Shown one piece after another: positions 16,161 through 24,052 of a stretch of 64,000 nucleotides of DNA (within the stretch, counting starts at the first letter, position 1; each line of letters starts with the position of its first letter). The position numbers and the translations under genes were made by a program. The DNA lies in assembly GCA_900469625.1 (NCBI GenBank), contig UBXV01000031.1, positions 116,130-180,129 of the forward strand, in the 5' to 3' direction. The stretch comes from Hyphomicrobiales bacterium (GTDB lineage: Bacteria > Pseudomonadota > Alphaproteobacteria > Rhizobiales > Rhizobiaceae). A model generated the notes under the pieces. That model had not been told where the DNA came from and did not search any database. It saw only the letters and a list, made by a program, of their open reading frames with translations.

Positions 16161-16475
16161 ATGTTCTACGCAATGAACCGTTTTCGTATCGCCATCGGCC
16201 ATGAAGAGGCCTTCGAGGCTGTGTGGAAGGGGCGTGATTCCAGTCTTGCGGAAATGCCGGGCTTCCTCTCGTTTCATCTTTTGAGAGGCGAAAGCGTGCC
16301 GGATGAAGGCTATACGCTGTTCGTGTCGAATTCGACCTGGAAGGACAAGGATGCCTTTTCGGCCTGGACAAAGTCGGAAAACTTCCGGGCAGCGCACAAG
16401 AACGCCGGCGATAACCGCGCGATGTATCTCGGGCCGCCGAAGTTCGAAGGCTTCTCCGTCGTCGAAGGCGCCTGA
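16161..16475 (+). CDS. hmuQ: IsdG/HmuQ-like haem-degrading monooxygenase (ABM fold)
   Basis: 104 aa with the antibiotic-biosynthesis-monooxygenase fold. The residues needed for haem opening in IsdG (Asn7, Trp67, His77) have counterparts here: Asn6 in MFYAMNRF, Trp69 in AFSAWTKS and His79 in RAAHKNAG. It would release iron from imported haem, as HmuQ and HmuD do in Bradyrhizobium. ATG 16161 gives the standard length. The name is by likeness to HmuQ; whether it or HmuS is the main haem degrader is open. Confidence 0.82.
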   Translation: MFYAMNRFRIAIGHEEAFEAVWKGRDSSLAEMPGFLSFHLLRGESVPDEGYTLFVSNSTWKDKDAFSAWTKSENFRAAHKNAGDNRAMYLGPPKFEGFSVVEGA

Positions 16476-16506
16476 TTTCAGGCGCCGCGCTCGGGCGTGA
16501 TGAGCG

Positions 16507-16881
16507 TCACGACGCCTTTTTCGGCAGGAAGGCGCCGATGGAAATGGCCAGCCATCCGGCCATGATCGTGGTGCCGCCGAGCGGCGCCGACATCGGGAAC
16601 AGGCCCTGACCCGTCATGTGGCGCATGGCGAGGTCGGCGGAAAACAGCGCCGTCCCGAAAGCGATCAGCAAGGCAGCGGCAGGCGCCGTGCGGAAGCTCG
16701 GCCAGGCCGCGTAAAGCGCGACGAGCGCTGGCGCATGCGCGAGGCACATGGCCGAGATCCCGGCAAGCAACCTGGGGTCGGACCCATGCGATGCGCCGGC
16801 GGCGCTGACCACGCCGGCAAGCCCCATCAATCCGGCGACAAACAGGGTCGTGGAGCGCAATCCATTGGTCTGCATGGTCAT
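16507..16881 (-). CDS. DUF423-family small membrane protein
   Basis: 124 aa with four hydrophobic segments and the DUF423 hallmarks GLMGLAGVVSAAGASHG (N-terminus) and FSADLAMRHMTGQGLFPMSA followed by PLGGTTIMAGW. Members are inner membrane proteins of unknown role. The start codon overlaps the stop of the upstream globin gene by four bases, so the two are expressed together. Confidence 0.88.
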   Translation of the reverse strand: MTMQTNGLRSTTLFVAGLMGLAGVVSAAGASHGSDPRLLAGISAMCLAHAPALVALYAAWPSFRTAPAAALLIAFGTALFSADLAMRHMTGQGLFPMSAPLGGTTIMAGWLAISIGAFLPKKAS

Positions 16882-17270
16882 TCCTTGTTCTGCATGTGCA
16901 AAGCGAGGCGGGTGATCGGATCAAGGATGATCTGCCGCAGCTTCGGATGGGTTACCGTTTCTTCCAGCGCGCGCGTAAAGCAGAGCAGCCACTCGTCGCG
17001 CTCCTGCGGCCCGATTTCGGCGACGAAATGCCGGCGCCGCAGCATGGGGTGACCGCGCTTTTCCACATAGATCGGCGGACCGCCAAGCCAGCCAGTCAGG
17101 TATTCGTAGAATTTTTCCTCGCTGCCGGAGAGGTCCGGCGGATGAACCGCGCGACAACGCGCAGCTTCCGGCAGCGTGTCCATCAGCTCGTAAAAACGAC
17201 GGGTCAGTGCGCGCACAGTCGGGTCGCCGCCGATCGCCTCGTAAAGTGTCGTCGTTTCCTGTTCTGACAT
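16878..17270 (-). CDS. Group II truncated haemoglobin
   Basis: 130 aa. The 2-on-2 globin fold of the TrHbO type: TTTLYEAIGGDPTVRALTRR, then FYELMDTLPE (B-helix Phe/Tyr pair), the FYEYLTGWLGGPPIYVEKRG region, the proximal His in MLRRRHFVAEIG and Trp in ERDEWLLCF (G8 Trp, a group II hallmark). It binds O2 or NO and is often linked to nitrosative or oxidative stress. It sits at the end of the haem block, upstream of DUF423 on the minus strand. Confidence 0.9.
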   Translation of the reverse strand: MSEQETTTLYEAIGGDPTVRALTRRFYELMDTLPEAARCRAVHPPDLSGSEEKFYEYLTGWLGGPPIYVEKRGHPMLRRRHFVAEIGPQERDEWLLCFTRALEETVTHPKLRQIILDPITRLALHMQNKE

Positions 17271-17375
17271 GGCCCGTTCCTTCTTGATCCTGTCCTAGCT
17301 CGTCGAAACCTGGCGAACAACGGCTTTTGCCCGGGTGACTTTGCGGCGTTTCGGCGCGGTTGATAGCTCCGTGTC

Positions 17376-17404
17376 TTGACAAACCGTCCAGACGGTATCT
17401 TTAT
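17376..17404 (+). promoter_or_regulatory. Promoter with overlapping TetR operator
   Basis: A consensus -35 TTGACA (17376-17381) is followed by a perfect inverted repeat ACCGTC-CA-GACGGT (17383-17396) and a TATCTTTAT stretch usable as -10. The palindrome sits between the promoter elements just before the TetR start (17411), the usual place for an autoregulatory operator. Confidence 0.6.
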
Positions 17405-17410
17405 GCCGGC

Positions 17411-17971
17411 ATGACAGAAGCCCATCGCCGCAAGAAACAGCCCGAACAGGTCCGCCAGCAATTGCTGGAGGTGGCCGCACGCCTGTCGCACGAGCAGGGG
17501 GTCGCAGGCATCACGCTCGATGCGGTGTCGCAGGCCGCCGGCGTCAGCAAGGGTGGGCTGTTGCATCATTTCCCCAACAAGCAGGCGCTGTTCGACGGCT
17601 TGTTCGACGATCTCGTCGCCCGGTTCGATGCGGCGATCGAAGAGGCGATGGCCGCAGATCCCGTGGCGCAGGGGCGCTTTACTCGCGCCTATGTCGATGT
17701 CTGCTCCAAGCTCGATCCGGACGCCGACGTTCCGGGCTGGCGGATGCTGACGATCGCGATGATCGCCGAGCCGAACCTGAAGGGTCGCTGGCGTGAATGG
17801 GTCAGCTGCCGCGCGCAGGAGTTCGCTGACACCGATGCCTCGCCGAACTGCGTGCTCGCCCGCCTTGCCGCCGATGGCCTCTGGCTTGCCGACCTGATGC
17901 AGAGCCATGATCTCGATGCCGTGGCACGCCTCGCCCTGGCGGACAATCTCAAAGCGCTTTCGGCGCGATAG
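17411..17971 (+). CDS. TetR-family regulator
   Basis: 186 aa. The N-terminal helix-turn-helix is QQLLEVAARLSHEQGVAGIT, LDAVSQAAGVSKGGLLHHFP and NKQALFDGLF (about residues 15-65). The C-terminal domain resembles TetR_C_6/YjdC-like regulators. It is followed 16 bases later by an SMR-type efflux gene, so it most likely represses its own operon through the 17383-17396 palindrome and is released by a cationic or hydrophobic compound. ATG 17411 is preferred to the upstream in-frame ATG, which lies in the promoter. Confidence 0.9.
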   Translation: MTEAHRRKKQPEQVRQQLLEVAARLSHEQGVAGITLDAVSQAAGVSKGGLLHHFPNKQALFDGLFDDLVARFDAAIEEAMAADPVAQGRFTRAYVDVCSKLDPDADVPGWRMLTIAMIAEPNLKGRWREWVSCRAQEFADTDASPNCVLARLAADGLWLADLMQSHDLDAVARLALADNLKALSAR

Positions 17972-17987
17972 GCCGAAGGAGGTCCAG

Positions 17988-18329
17988 ATGAACCCCGCCA
18001 TGCTCTATGCCGTTCTGGTTGTCGCCATCGTCTTCGAGGTGCTCGGCACCTCGGCGATGCAGGCTGCCCAGCACTTCACCCGGCTGGTGCCGACGGTGAC
18101 GATGGTCGTTTGCTACGCGATCGCCTTCTTCTTCCTGTCCTACACGCTGCGCTACATTCCGGTTGGTATTGCCTATGCGGTGTGGAGCGGTCTCGGCATC
18201 GTGTTGATTTCCCTAGTCGGCTATTTCGCCTTCGGCCAGAAGCTCGATCTTGCTGCCATGCTCGGGCTCGGGCTGATCATCGCCGGCGTCGTCGTGCTCA
18301 ACGTCTTTTCCAAATCCACGTTCCATTGA
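17988..18329 (+). CDS. Small multidrug resistance (SMR) efflux protein
   Basis: 113 aa with four transmembrane helices. The essential proton/drug-coupling Glu is Glu17 (VFEVLGTSAMQAAQHFTR); the GxxxxxVxGxG-like helix 3 is IPVGIAYAVWSGLGIVLISL. It would export quaternary cations or guanidinium-like compounds by proton antiport as a dimer. ATG 17988 (after AGGAGGTCC) is the start. It is second gene of a TetR-SMR pair. Confidence 0.9.
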   Translation: MNPAMLYAVLVVAIVFEVLGTSAMQAAQHFTRLVPTVTMVVCYAIAFFFLSYTLRYIPVGIAYAVWSGLGIVLISLVGYFAFGQKLDLAAMLGLGLIIAGVVVLNVFSKSTFH

Positions 18330-18413
18330 CGCCTGCCGGCTGACATCCGGGTACCGGCATCGGGCAAGGCAAAAAGCGCTTGCAATGACCTTCGCGCGTG
18401 ACTAGTTCTAGCA

Positions 18414-18431
18414 ATTGAAACCGCTTTCAAT
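18414..18431 (+). promoter_or_regulatory. LacI-family operator
   Basis: ATTGAAACCGCTTTCAAT, an 18-base near-perfect palindrome of the TTGAAAnCGnTTTCAA type used by GalR/LacI regulators, 33 bases before the ThuA-like gene. The LacI gene at 20306-21322 is the obvious candidate regulator. Confidence 0.75.
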
Positions 18432-18463
18432 TTAAACCGATGCGCATAAACGGGAGTTTGCCG

Positions 18464-19249
18464 ATGTCGATCCGGACAGTCGTGTGGGGCGAGAACATTC
18501 ACGAACAGACCAATGAGGTCGTCAAAAGCATCTATCCGACCGGTATGCACAACACGATCGCGGCGGCGCTGAACACCGACGTTTCGATCGAGGCGACGAC
18601 GGCGACTTTGCAGGAGGCCGAACACGGCCTGACCGAGGAGCGTCTTGCAAAGACCGATGTCCTTCTGTGGTGGGGGCACAAGGATCATGGCGCCGTCAGC
18701 GACGAAGTGGTCGAGCGCGTCGCCAGGCGCGTCTGGGAAGGCATGGGCCTGATCGTTCTGCATTCCGGCCACTTCTCCAAGATCTTCAAGCGGCTGATGG
18801 GCACGCCCTGCGCGCTCAAGTGGCGCGAGGCGGGCGAGCGCGAGCGCGTCTGGGCGATCAATCCGCGCCACCCGATTGCCGAAGGCGTCGGCGAGAACTT
18901 CGTCCTGGAAAACGAGGAGATGTATGGCGAGCAGTTCTCGGTGCCGGAACCGCTGGAGACCGTGTTCATCTCGTGGTTTGCCGGCGGCGAGGTGTTTCGC
19001 TCTGGCCTGACGTGGCGCCGCGGTGCCGGCAACATCTTCTATTTCCGTCCGGGTCACGAGACCTATCCGACCTATCATGACGCCAATGTCCAGAAGGTGC
19101 TGCGCAACTCGGTGAAGTGGGCCTACAACGCCGACAACCGCTACACCGCCATCCATGACGCACCGAACGTGCCGGTCGAAAACGCGCTGGAGCCGATCGT
19201 CGAGCGTGGGCCGAAACTGCACGAGGCCGGCGAAGCCGGTTACAGGTGA
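18464..19249 (+). CDS. ThuA-like protein (trehalose utilisation family)
   Basis: 261 aa, ThuA domain: IRTVVWGENIHEQTN at the start, DVLLWWGHKDHG, GLIVLHSGHFSKIFKRLMGT and NIFYFRPGHETYPTYHDANV, a class I amidotransferase-like fold. ThuA proteins act with a Gfo/Idh/MocA dehydrogenase (ThuB) in making or breaking 3-keto-disaccharides. It overlaps the next gene, a Gfo/Idh protein, and is preceded by a LacI operator. ATG 18464 follows a CGGGAG site. It need not use trehalose; this copy has no transporter nearby. Confidence 0.85.
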   Translation: MSIRTVVWGENIHEQTNEVVKSIYPTGMHNTIAAALNTDVSIEATTATLQEAEHGLTEERLAKTDVLLWWGHKDHGAVSDEVVERVARRVWEGMGLIVLHSGHFSKIFKRLMGTPCALKWREAGERERVWAINPRHPIAEGVGENFVLENEEMYGEQFSVPEPLETVFISWFAGGEVFRSGLTWRRGAGNIFYFRPGHETYPTYHDANVQKVLRNSVKWAYNADNRYTAIHDAPNVPVENALEPIVERGPKLHEAGEAGYR

Positions 19250-19254
19250 GCGCC

Positions 19255-20298
19255 ATGCGTCTTCTCGTTGTTGGAACCGGCGGCATGGCCAACAGCCATG
19301 CCGAAGCCTTCGCCGCCATTGAAGGTGTTGAAATGGTCGGGGCGGTCGATGTCGACCCCAAGCGCGCCAGGGATTTTGCCGAAAAACACGGCATCGCCAA
19401 TACGTTCACCTCGCTCGACGCGGCGATCGCCTGGGGCAAGTTCGACGCCGCGACGAACGTGACGCCTGACAAGGCGCACCATCCGACGACGCTGGCCTTG
19501 CTTGCCGCGGGCAAGCACGTGCTGTGCGAAAAGCCGCTGGCGGAAAACTACGCCAAGGCCGCGGAGATGGCCGACGCTGCCGAGCGCTCCGGCCTCGTTA
19601 CCATGGTCAACCTGACCTATCGCAATGTGGCGCCACTGCAAAAGGCAAGGGCGATGGTGCTCGCCGGCGAGGTCGGCAGGCTGCGACACCTCGAAGCGTC
19701 CTATCTGCAGAGCTGGCTGGTCTCCAAGGCCTGGGGCGACTGGGCGACGGAATCGCAATGGCTCTGGCGGCTGTCGACCAAACATGGCTCGAACGGCGTG
19801 CTCGGCGATGTCGGCATCCATATCCTCGATTTTGCCGGTTATGGCGCCGGTACGGACGCGGAGCGGGTCTTCGCGCGGCTGAAAACCTTCGACAAGGCGC
19901 CGGGGAACCGCATCGGCGAATATGACCTCGACGCCAATGACAGCTTCGTCATGACCGCCGAGTTCGGCAACGGCGCCATGGGCGTGATCCATGCCAGCCG
20001 CTGGGCGACCGGCCATCTCAACGAGTTGCGCCTGCGCCTGCACGGCGACAAGGGCGCGCTTGAAGTGGTTCACACGCCCGATGGCTCGACGCTTCGCGCC
20101 TGCCTCGGCGCTGATGTCGAGACGGCGACCTGGCGAGATGTCGATGCCGGTACTGTGCCGACCAACTACCAGCGCTTTGCGGCGGCAGTTAAGGATGCAA
20201 AGCCGGTCGAGCCCGGGTTCCGCCATGCGGCCAACCTGCAGAAGGTGCTCGATCTCGCAATGGAGACCGAAGCCGAGCGGCGCGAGCTTGCTGTCTGA
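19255..20298 (+). CDS. Gfo/Idh/MocA-family oxidoreductase (ThuB-like)
   Basis: 347 aa. N-terminal Rossmann motif LLVVGTGGMANSHAEAF, the family CEKPLAENY motif near residue 95 and a C-terminal alpha/beta domain with GDVGIHILDFAGYG (catalytic His region). It would oxidise or reduce a sugar carbon, probably the C3 position of a glycoside, together with the ThuA-like partner. An in-frame GTG at 19246 overlaps the previous stop, so the start may be nine bases earlier. Confidence 0.88.
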   Translation: MRLLVVGTGGMANSHAEAFAAIEGVEMVGAVDVDPKRARDFAEKHGIANTFTSLDAAIAWGKFDAATNVTPDKAHHPTTLALLAAGKHVLCEKPLAENYAKAAEMADAAERSGLVTMVNLTYRNVAPLQKARAMVLAGEVGRLRHLEASYLQSWLVSKAWGDWATESQWLWRLSTKHGSNGVLGDVGIHILDFAGYGAGTDAERVFARLKTFDKAPGNRIGEYDLDANDSFVMTAEFGNGAMGVIHASRWATGHLNELRLRLHGDKGALEVVHTPDGSTLRACLGADVETATWRDVDAGTVPTNYQRFAAAVKDAKPVEPGFRHAANLQKVLDLAMETEAERRELAV

Positions 20299-20305
20299 TT
20301 AGGCC

Positions 20306-21322
20306 TCAGCCCGGCGGCGGGGCGGTGGAGTTGCGCATGACCAGCTCCACCGGCCAGACCTCGCGCAGGTCGCTCGCCGGCGTGCCCTGGAGCAGATCCA
20401 GAACCATCTCGGCGATCCGCGTTCCCGCAGCACGGATCGATGACCGGGTCGTGGTAAGCGTCGGGATCAGGTTTTCGGGACTGAGATAGGGAAAGACGTC
20501 GTCATGGGCGATCAGCGAAATGTGCTCGCCGACGGTCAATCCGGCACTGCGGATTGCCCGCATTGCGCCGAGCGCCGACATCATCGAGCCCGCCAGCACC
20601 GCCGTCGGACAGTTCTCCTGGCTTAGAAACCCCTGCATTAGCCGGAAGCCCATCTCGTCGGTAAAATCGCCATTGCCGAGCAGGTTGGGATCGATATCGA
20701 TGCCGCGCGAGCCGAGCGCTGTCGCGTAGCCGTCCTGGCGATGCTCGGTGAAGGTATAGCCGCGATGCCCGTTGACGAGCGCGATGCGGCGATGTCCGAG
20801 CGCCGTCAGGAGCTCGGTCGCCTGGCGGATCGCGCCGAAATTATCGATGTCGAGATAGGCGAAATCGCCTGCCGTTTCGGTTCGTCCGTGCAGAACGAAG
20901 GGCAGCCGCAGCTCCGTCAGAAGCGCGATGCGCGGATCATCGACCGCAGGCGAATGCAGGATCACCGCATCGACGCGTTTGCTCGCGGCCAGCCGGCGGT
21001 AGGTCGCAAGCTCCGCTTCGCGCGTGTCCACCGTCGAAAGTAGAATGTCGACGTCGGCCCGCTGCAGCCGGCTGCCGAGGCCTCCCATGAATTCGCTGGT
21101 ATGCGGGCCGAAATCGCCGCCGCCGCGAAAGACGATGCCGATGGTGCCAACCCGTCCGGTCGCAAGCCCGAGCGCGCTGGTGTTCGGCCGATAGCCGAGT
21201 TCGGCAGCCGCCTTCAGCACCCGTTCGCGCGTTGCCTTCTTGACTTCCGGATAGCCGCTGAGCGCCCGGCTGACCGTCGTCTGCGACAGTCCCAGCCGGC
21301 CCGCGAACTCCTTGAGATTCAT
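20306..21322 (-). CDS. LacI-family transcriptional regulator
   Basis: 338 aa. The LacI headpiece MNLKEFAGRLGLSQTTVSRA (helix-turn-helix, residues 1-20) and hinge helix NTSALGLATGRVGTIG are followed by a periplasmic-binding-like sensor domain. It is convergent with the ThuA/Gfo pair, ending eight bases from it, and probably represses that pair through the 18414-18431 operator; a related half-degenerate site precedes the dipeptidase operon (22846). Confidence 0.9.
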   Translation of the reverse strand: MNLKEFAGRLGLSQTTVSRALSGYPEVKKATRERVLKAAAELGYRPNTSALGLATGRVGTIGIVFRGGGDFGPHTSEFMGGLGSRLQRADVDILLSTVDTREAELATYRRLAASKRVDAVILHSPAVDDPRIALLTELRLPFVLHGRTETAGDFAYLDIDNFGAIRQATELLTALGHRRIALVNGHRGYTFTEHRQDGYATALGSRGIDIDPNLLGNGDFTDEMGFRLMQGFLSQENCPTAVLAGSMMSALGAMRAIRSAGLTVGEHISLIAHDDVFPYLSPENLIPTLTTTRSSIRAAGTRIAEMVLDLLQGTPASDLREVWPVELVMRNSTAPPPG

Positions 21323-21387
21323 TTCATTTTCCCGTTGCCCGGCCGATTATAGACCGCCGGGCTTTCACCGTGCAACCAGAAGCGCCC

Positions 21388-22707
21388 TTATGGCGCGACG
21401 GTCGAGCCGACTGTATTTTCGACCGACTGCCCAAGGCGTCGGACCTGATTGCCGTAGTTGGCGCGGGTGCGCGGATCGAAGATCATGATCGGCGTCGATA
21501 CGGCAACGCTTGCGGCGCTGCCGACGGTCTGGGCGGTGCCGAGCGCCACCGCGCCGACGCGCTCGCCGAGACCGACATCGGAATCGGTGACCGTCTGTCC
21601 GGCGATCAGGCGATTGCCGAGCAGTTGCACGACTTCGGGACTTTCTGCGAATTTTCCGTGGTTCAGCTTATCGCCACCTTTCAGCGCCGTCAGGTCGAGA
21701 ACGGTGATGCCGGCGGTCTCAAGCTGGGTCCGGTAGGGCTCGACCGTCGGGTCGATTTGGCCGAGACGGTCGATGTTGCCGGAGATGCGGCGGGAGAGAT
21801 TGAGCGCGCGGTCGTCGCGCGATACGAACAGCGTGAATTTCGGCCGCGCCTTGCCCATCGCCTGGATCTGCTTGCCGAAGACGTCGACGTCGAGATCGGG
21901 CGAGGCAAGGATGACATCGGTGATTTTCGGCGTCACGCGTCCGTCGCGGATTGCCATTTGTCTGAGCGCCTCGACCGTCACCCAGGATCCCATCGAGTGG
22001 GCCATGACAGTGATATCGCCGACCTTCGGGTCGCGCGACGCCCGGCGCAGCAGGTCTTCCAGCGCGTCGCGGGAGTAGTTGGTGCTTTCCTTGTCGTAAT
22101 TGTAGTCGAAGACACTGGCGCGGGAGGGCCAGGTGAAAATCACCGGGGCGACGTCGGTGCCTGAATCGTGCACGATCTGGGCGTAGCGATAGACCGCGTC
22201 CTCATAACGGTTGTTGAAGCCGTGGACGAAGATCAGCACGCGCCGGCTTTTCGGCAGGTTGCCCTTCAGCCAGGATTGCGCATCATCCTTGCCCTTCAAC
22301 GGCGTCACGCTGACGGTCGAAAACTCGCGTTCCGGATTGGCTGGCAACTTTTTCGGCCACTGCACCTGACCGACCGTGCGGCTCTTTTCCGGTGGGATGG
22401 AGACGACAATTTCCGTGAGCGACAATTCGTCGGCGCGCTCGCCGCTAAATAGCACGCCCGGCTCGGCGGACGGCGCGCGGGTGGTGGCGACCAGCAGGTC
22501 GACTTCAGAAGCGCCTCCGGCCGTTCCCGATGGGACGAGCACGCCGACGGGCCGGCTGGCGCAGGCTGCGAGAACGGATGCCAGGAGCAGAACGGTGGCG
22601 ATGCGGCCCACTTGGCCCGGTCGGCCAGCCCAAGAAAACAAACGCAGCAACAAAACCCCCAATGCCGCATCATGCGGCGTGCCGATCCATAACCCCGGAT
22701 CCGGCAA
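21388..22707 (-). CDS. Alpha/beta-hydrolase lipoprotein (DUF900 family)
   Basis: Up to 439 aa. A hydrophobic stretch ending in the lipobox LAAC (Cys49) points to an inner or outer membrane lipoprotein, so translation may begin at an internal GTG (22611) or TTG rather than at ATG 22707. The DUF900 hydrolase domain follows: RRVLIFVHGFNNRYEDAVYR (oxyanion loop, residues about 155-175), the nucleophile elbow MAHSMGSW, and DVILASPDLDVDVF. The active-site His lies in the C-terminal third. The substrate is unknown. It is unrelated to its neighbours in obvious function. Confidence 0.8.
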   Translation of the reverse strand: MPDPGLWIGTPHDAALGVLLLRLFSWAGRPGQVGRIATVLLLASVLAACASRPVGVLVPSGTAGGASEVDLLVATTRAPSAEPGVLFSGERADELSLTEIVVSIPPEKSRTVGQVQWPKKLPANPEREFSTVSVTPLKGKDDAQSWLKGNLPKSRRVLIFVHGFNNRYEDAVYRYAQIVHDSGTDVAPVIFTWPSRASVFDYNYDKESTNYSRDALEDLLRRASRDPKVGDITVMAHSMGSWVTVEALRQMAIRDGRVTPKITDVILASPDLDVDVFGKQIQAMGKARPKFTLFVSRDDRALNLSRRISGNIDRLGQIDPTVEPYRTQLETAGITVLDLTALKGGDKLNHGKFAESPEVVQLLGNRLIAGQTVTDSDVGLGERVGAVALGTAQTVGSAASVAVSTPIMIFDPRTRANYGNQVRRLGQSVENTVGSTVAP

Positions 22708-22845
22708 GTCTCATGCCCTAGAAATGGCAGAAATTCTGCCCTCATCATAGCTTTTCGGCCGGTTCGCGGCCCTTCTGGCGGTGCACATGCGGCAAACATG
22801 CAACATTTCGCGACAGCGGGCACTGGGTAAAACCCCCTGATATCA

Positions 22846-22862
22846 ATTGAAAACGCTTCGAC
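22846..22862 (+). promoter_or_regulatory. Partial LacI-type operator before the dipeptidase operon
   Basis: ATTGAAAACGCTTCGAC keeps the left half and the central CG of the LacI-type operator seen at 18414, but the right arm is degraded (TTCGAC for TTTCAA). A TTTCAAT follows at 22864-22870. It could be a weak site for the same regulator. The rest of the 240-base gap shows no other clear signal. Confidence 0.35.
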
Positions 22863-22946
22863 CTTTCAATAGCATCCGATCTTTCCTCCTTCGGTGCGGC
22901 ATTGCATGCCACATCCGATCTCCCTGAAAACATAAGGAAATTGGGA

Positions 22947-24002
22947 ATGCAGGCGGTTTTCGATGGCCACAATGACGTGCTCCTGCGGCTGTGGCAGAAC
23001 GCACGCAAGGGAAGCGACCCGGTAGGCGAGTTCGTCACCGGCACCGATCAGGGCCATATCGATGCGCCACGGTCGAAAAAGGGCGGCCTCGTCGGCGGTC
23101 TCTGCGCGATCTACGTTCCCTCGGGCGACCTTGTGCTGGCCGGCCCTGACGCGAATGGGCATTACGCCACGCCGCTCTCGGCCCCGATCGAGCATCTGCC
23201 GTCGCTTCGCGTCGCCGTCGAGATGGCCGATATCGCCGTGCGCCTCGATCGTGCCGGCGCCTGGAAGCTGTGCCGCTCGACCGCCGAAATCCGCGAGGCG
23301 ATCGGGCAGGGCATTTTCGCCTCCGTTCTGCATATGGAAGGCTGCGAGGCCATTGGCGCCGATCTGTCGGCGCTCGAAACCTTCTATGCCGCGGGCCTGC
23401 GCACGCTCGGTCCGGTCTGGAGCCGCCACAACGCCTTCGCCCACGGTGTGCCTTTCGCCTTCCCGATGTCGCCCGATACGGCGCCGGGCCTGACCGAGGC
23501 CGGCTTCGAGCTGGTCAAGGCCTGCAACCGCCTCGGCATCCTCATCGATCTTGCCCATATCACCGAAAAGGGCTTCTGGGATGTGGCGAAAACGAGCGAC
23601 CAGCCGCTGGTCGTCAGCCATTCGAATGCCCATGCGTTGACGGCGGTTGCCCGCAACCTCACCGACAAGCAGCTCGATGCCGTCAGCGAAAGCAAGGGCC
23701 TGGTCGGCCTCAACTACGCAACCACGATGCTGCGCGCCGATGCGCAGGAGAATGCGGCGACACCGCTGTCGGACATGGTCCGTCACATCGATTACATGGT
23801 CGAGCGCATGGGGATCGATTGTGTCGGTCTCGGCTCCGACTTCGATGGAGCGACGATACCGGAAGATATCGGCGATGCGGCCGGCAGCCAGAAGCTCGTT
23901 GCCGCGCTTAAGAGCGCCGGATATGGTGACGCCGAACTGGCAAAGATATGCCGGGAGAACTGGCTGAGAGTTCTGGGGCAGGCTTGGCACGAGGCCGCCT
24001 GA
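22947..24002 (+). CDS. Membrane dipeptidase (peptidase family M19)
   Basis: 351 aa. Zinc-ligand motifs of renal-dipeptidase relatives are visible: FDGHNDVL near residue 5 (His-x-Asp), HMEGCEAIGAD (bridging Glu), LIDLAHITEKGFWDV and VVSHSNAHAL (His ligands), then GLGSDFDGA. It hydrolyses dipeptides, including those with D-residues in many bacterial members. AAGGAA precedes ATG 22947. It is the first gene of an operon with a complete peptide ABC transporter, implying uptake and cleavage of one class of dipeptides. Confidence 0.92.
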   Translation: MQAVFDGHNDVLLRLWQNARKGSDPVGEFVTGTDQGHIDAPRSKKGGLVGGLCAIYVPSGDLVLAGPDANGHYATPLSAPIEHLPSLRVAVEMADIAVRLDRAGAWKLCRSTAEIREAIGQGIFASVLHMEGCEAIGADLSALETFYAAGLRTLGPVWSRHNAFAHGVPFAFPMSPDTAPGLTEAGFELVKACNRLGILIDLAHITEKGFWDVAKTSDQPLVVSHSNAHALTAVARNLTDKQLDAVSESKGLVGLNYATTMLRADAQENAATPLSDMVRHIDYMVERMGIDCVGLGSDFDGATIPEDIGDAAGSQKLVAALKSAGYGDAELAKICRENWLRVLGQAWHEAA

Positions 24003-24052
24003 TCCATGAAGAAGAGCCCCGAACAAGGGCACAAACGAGGGAACTGCAAAAA

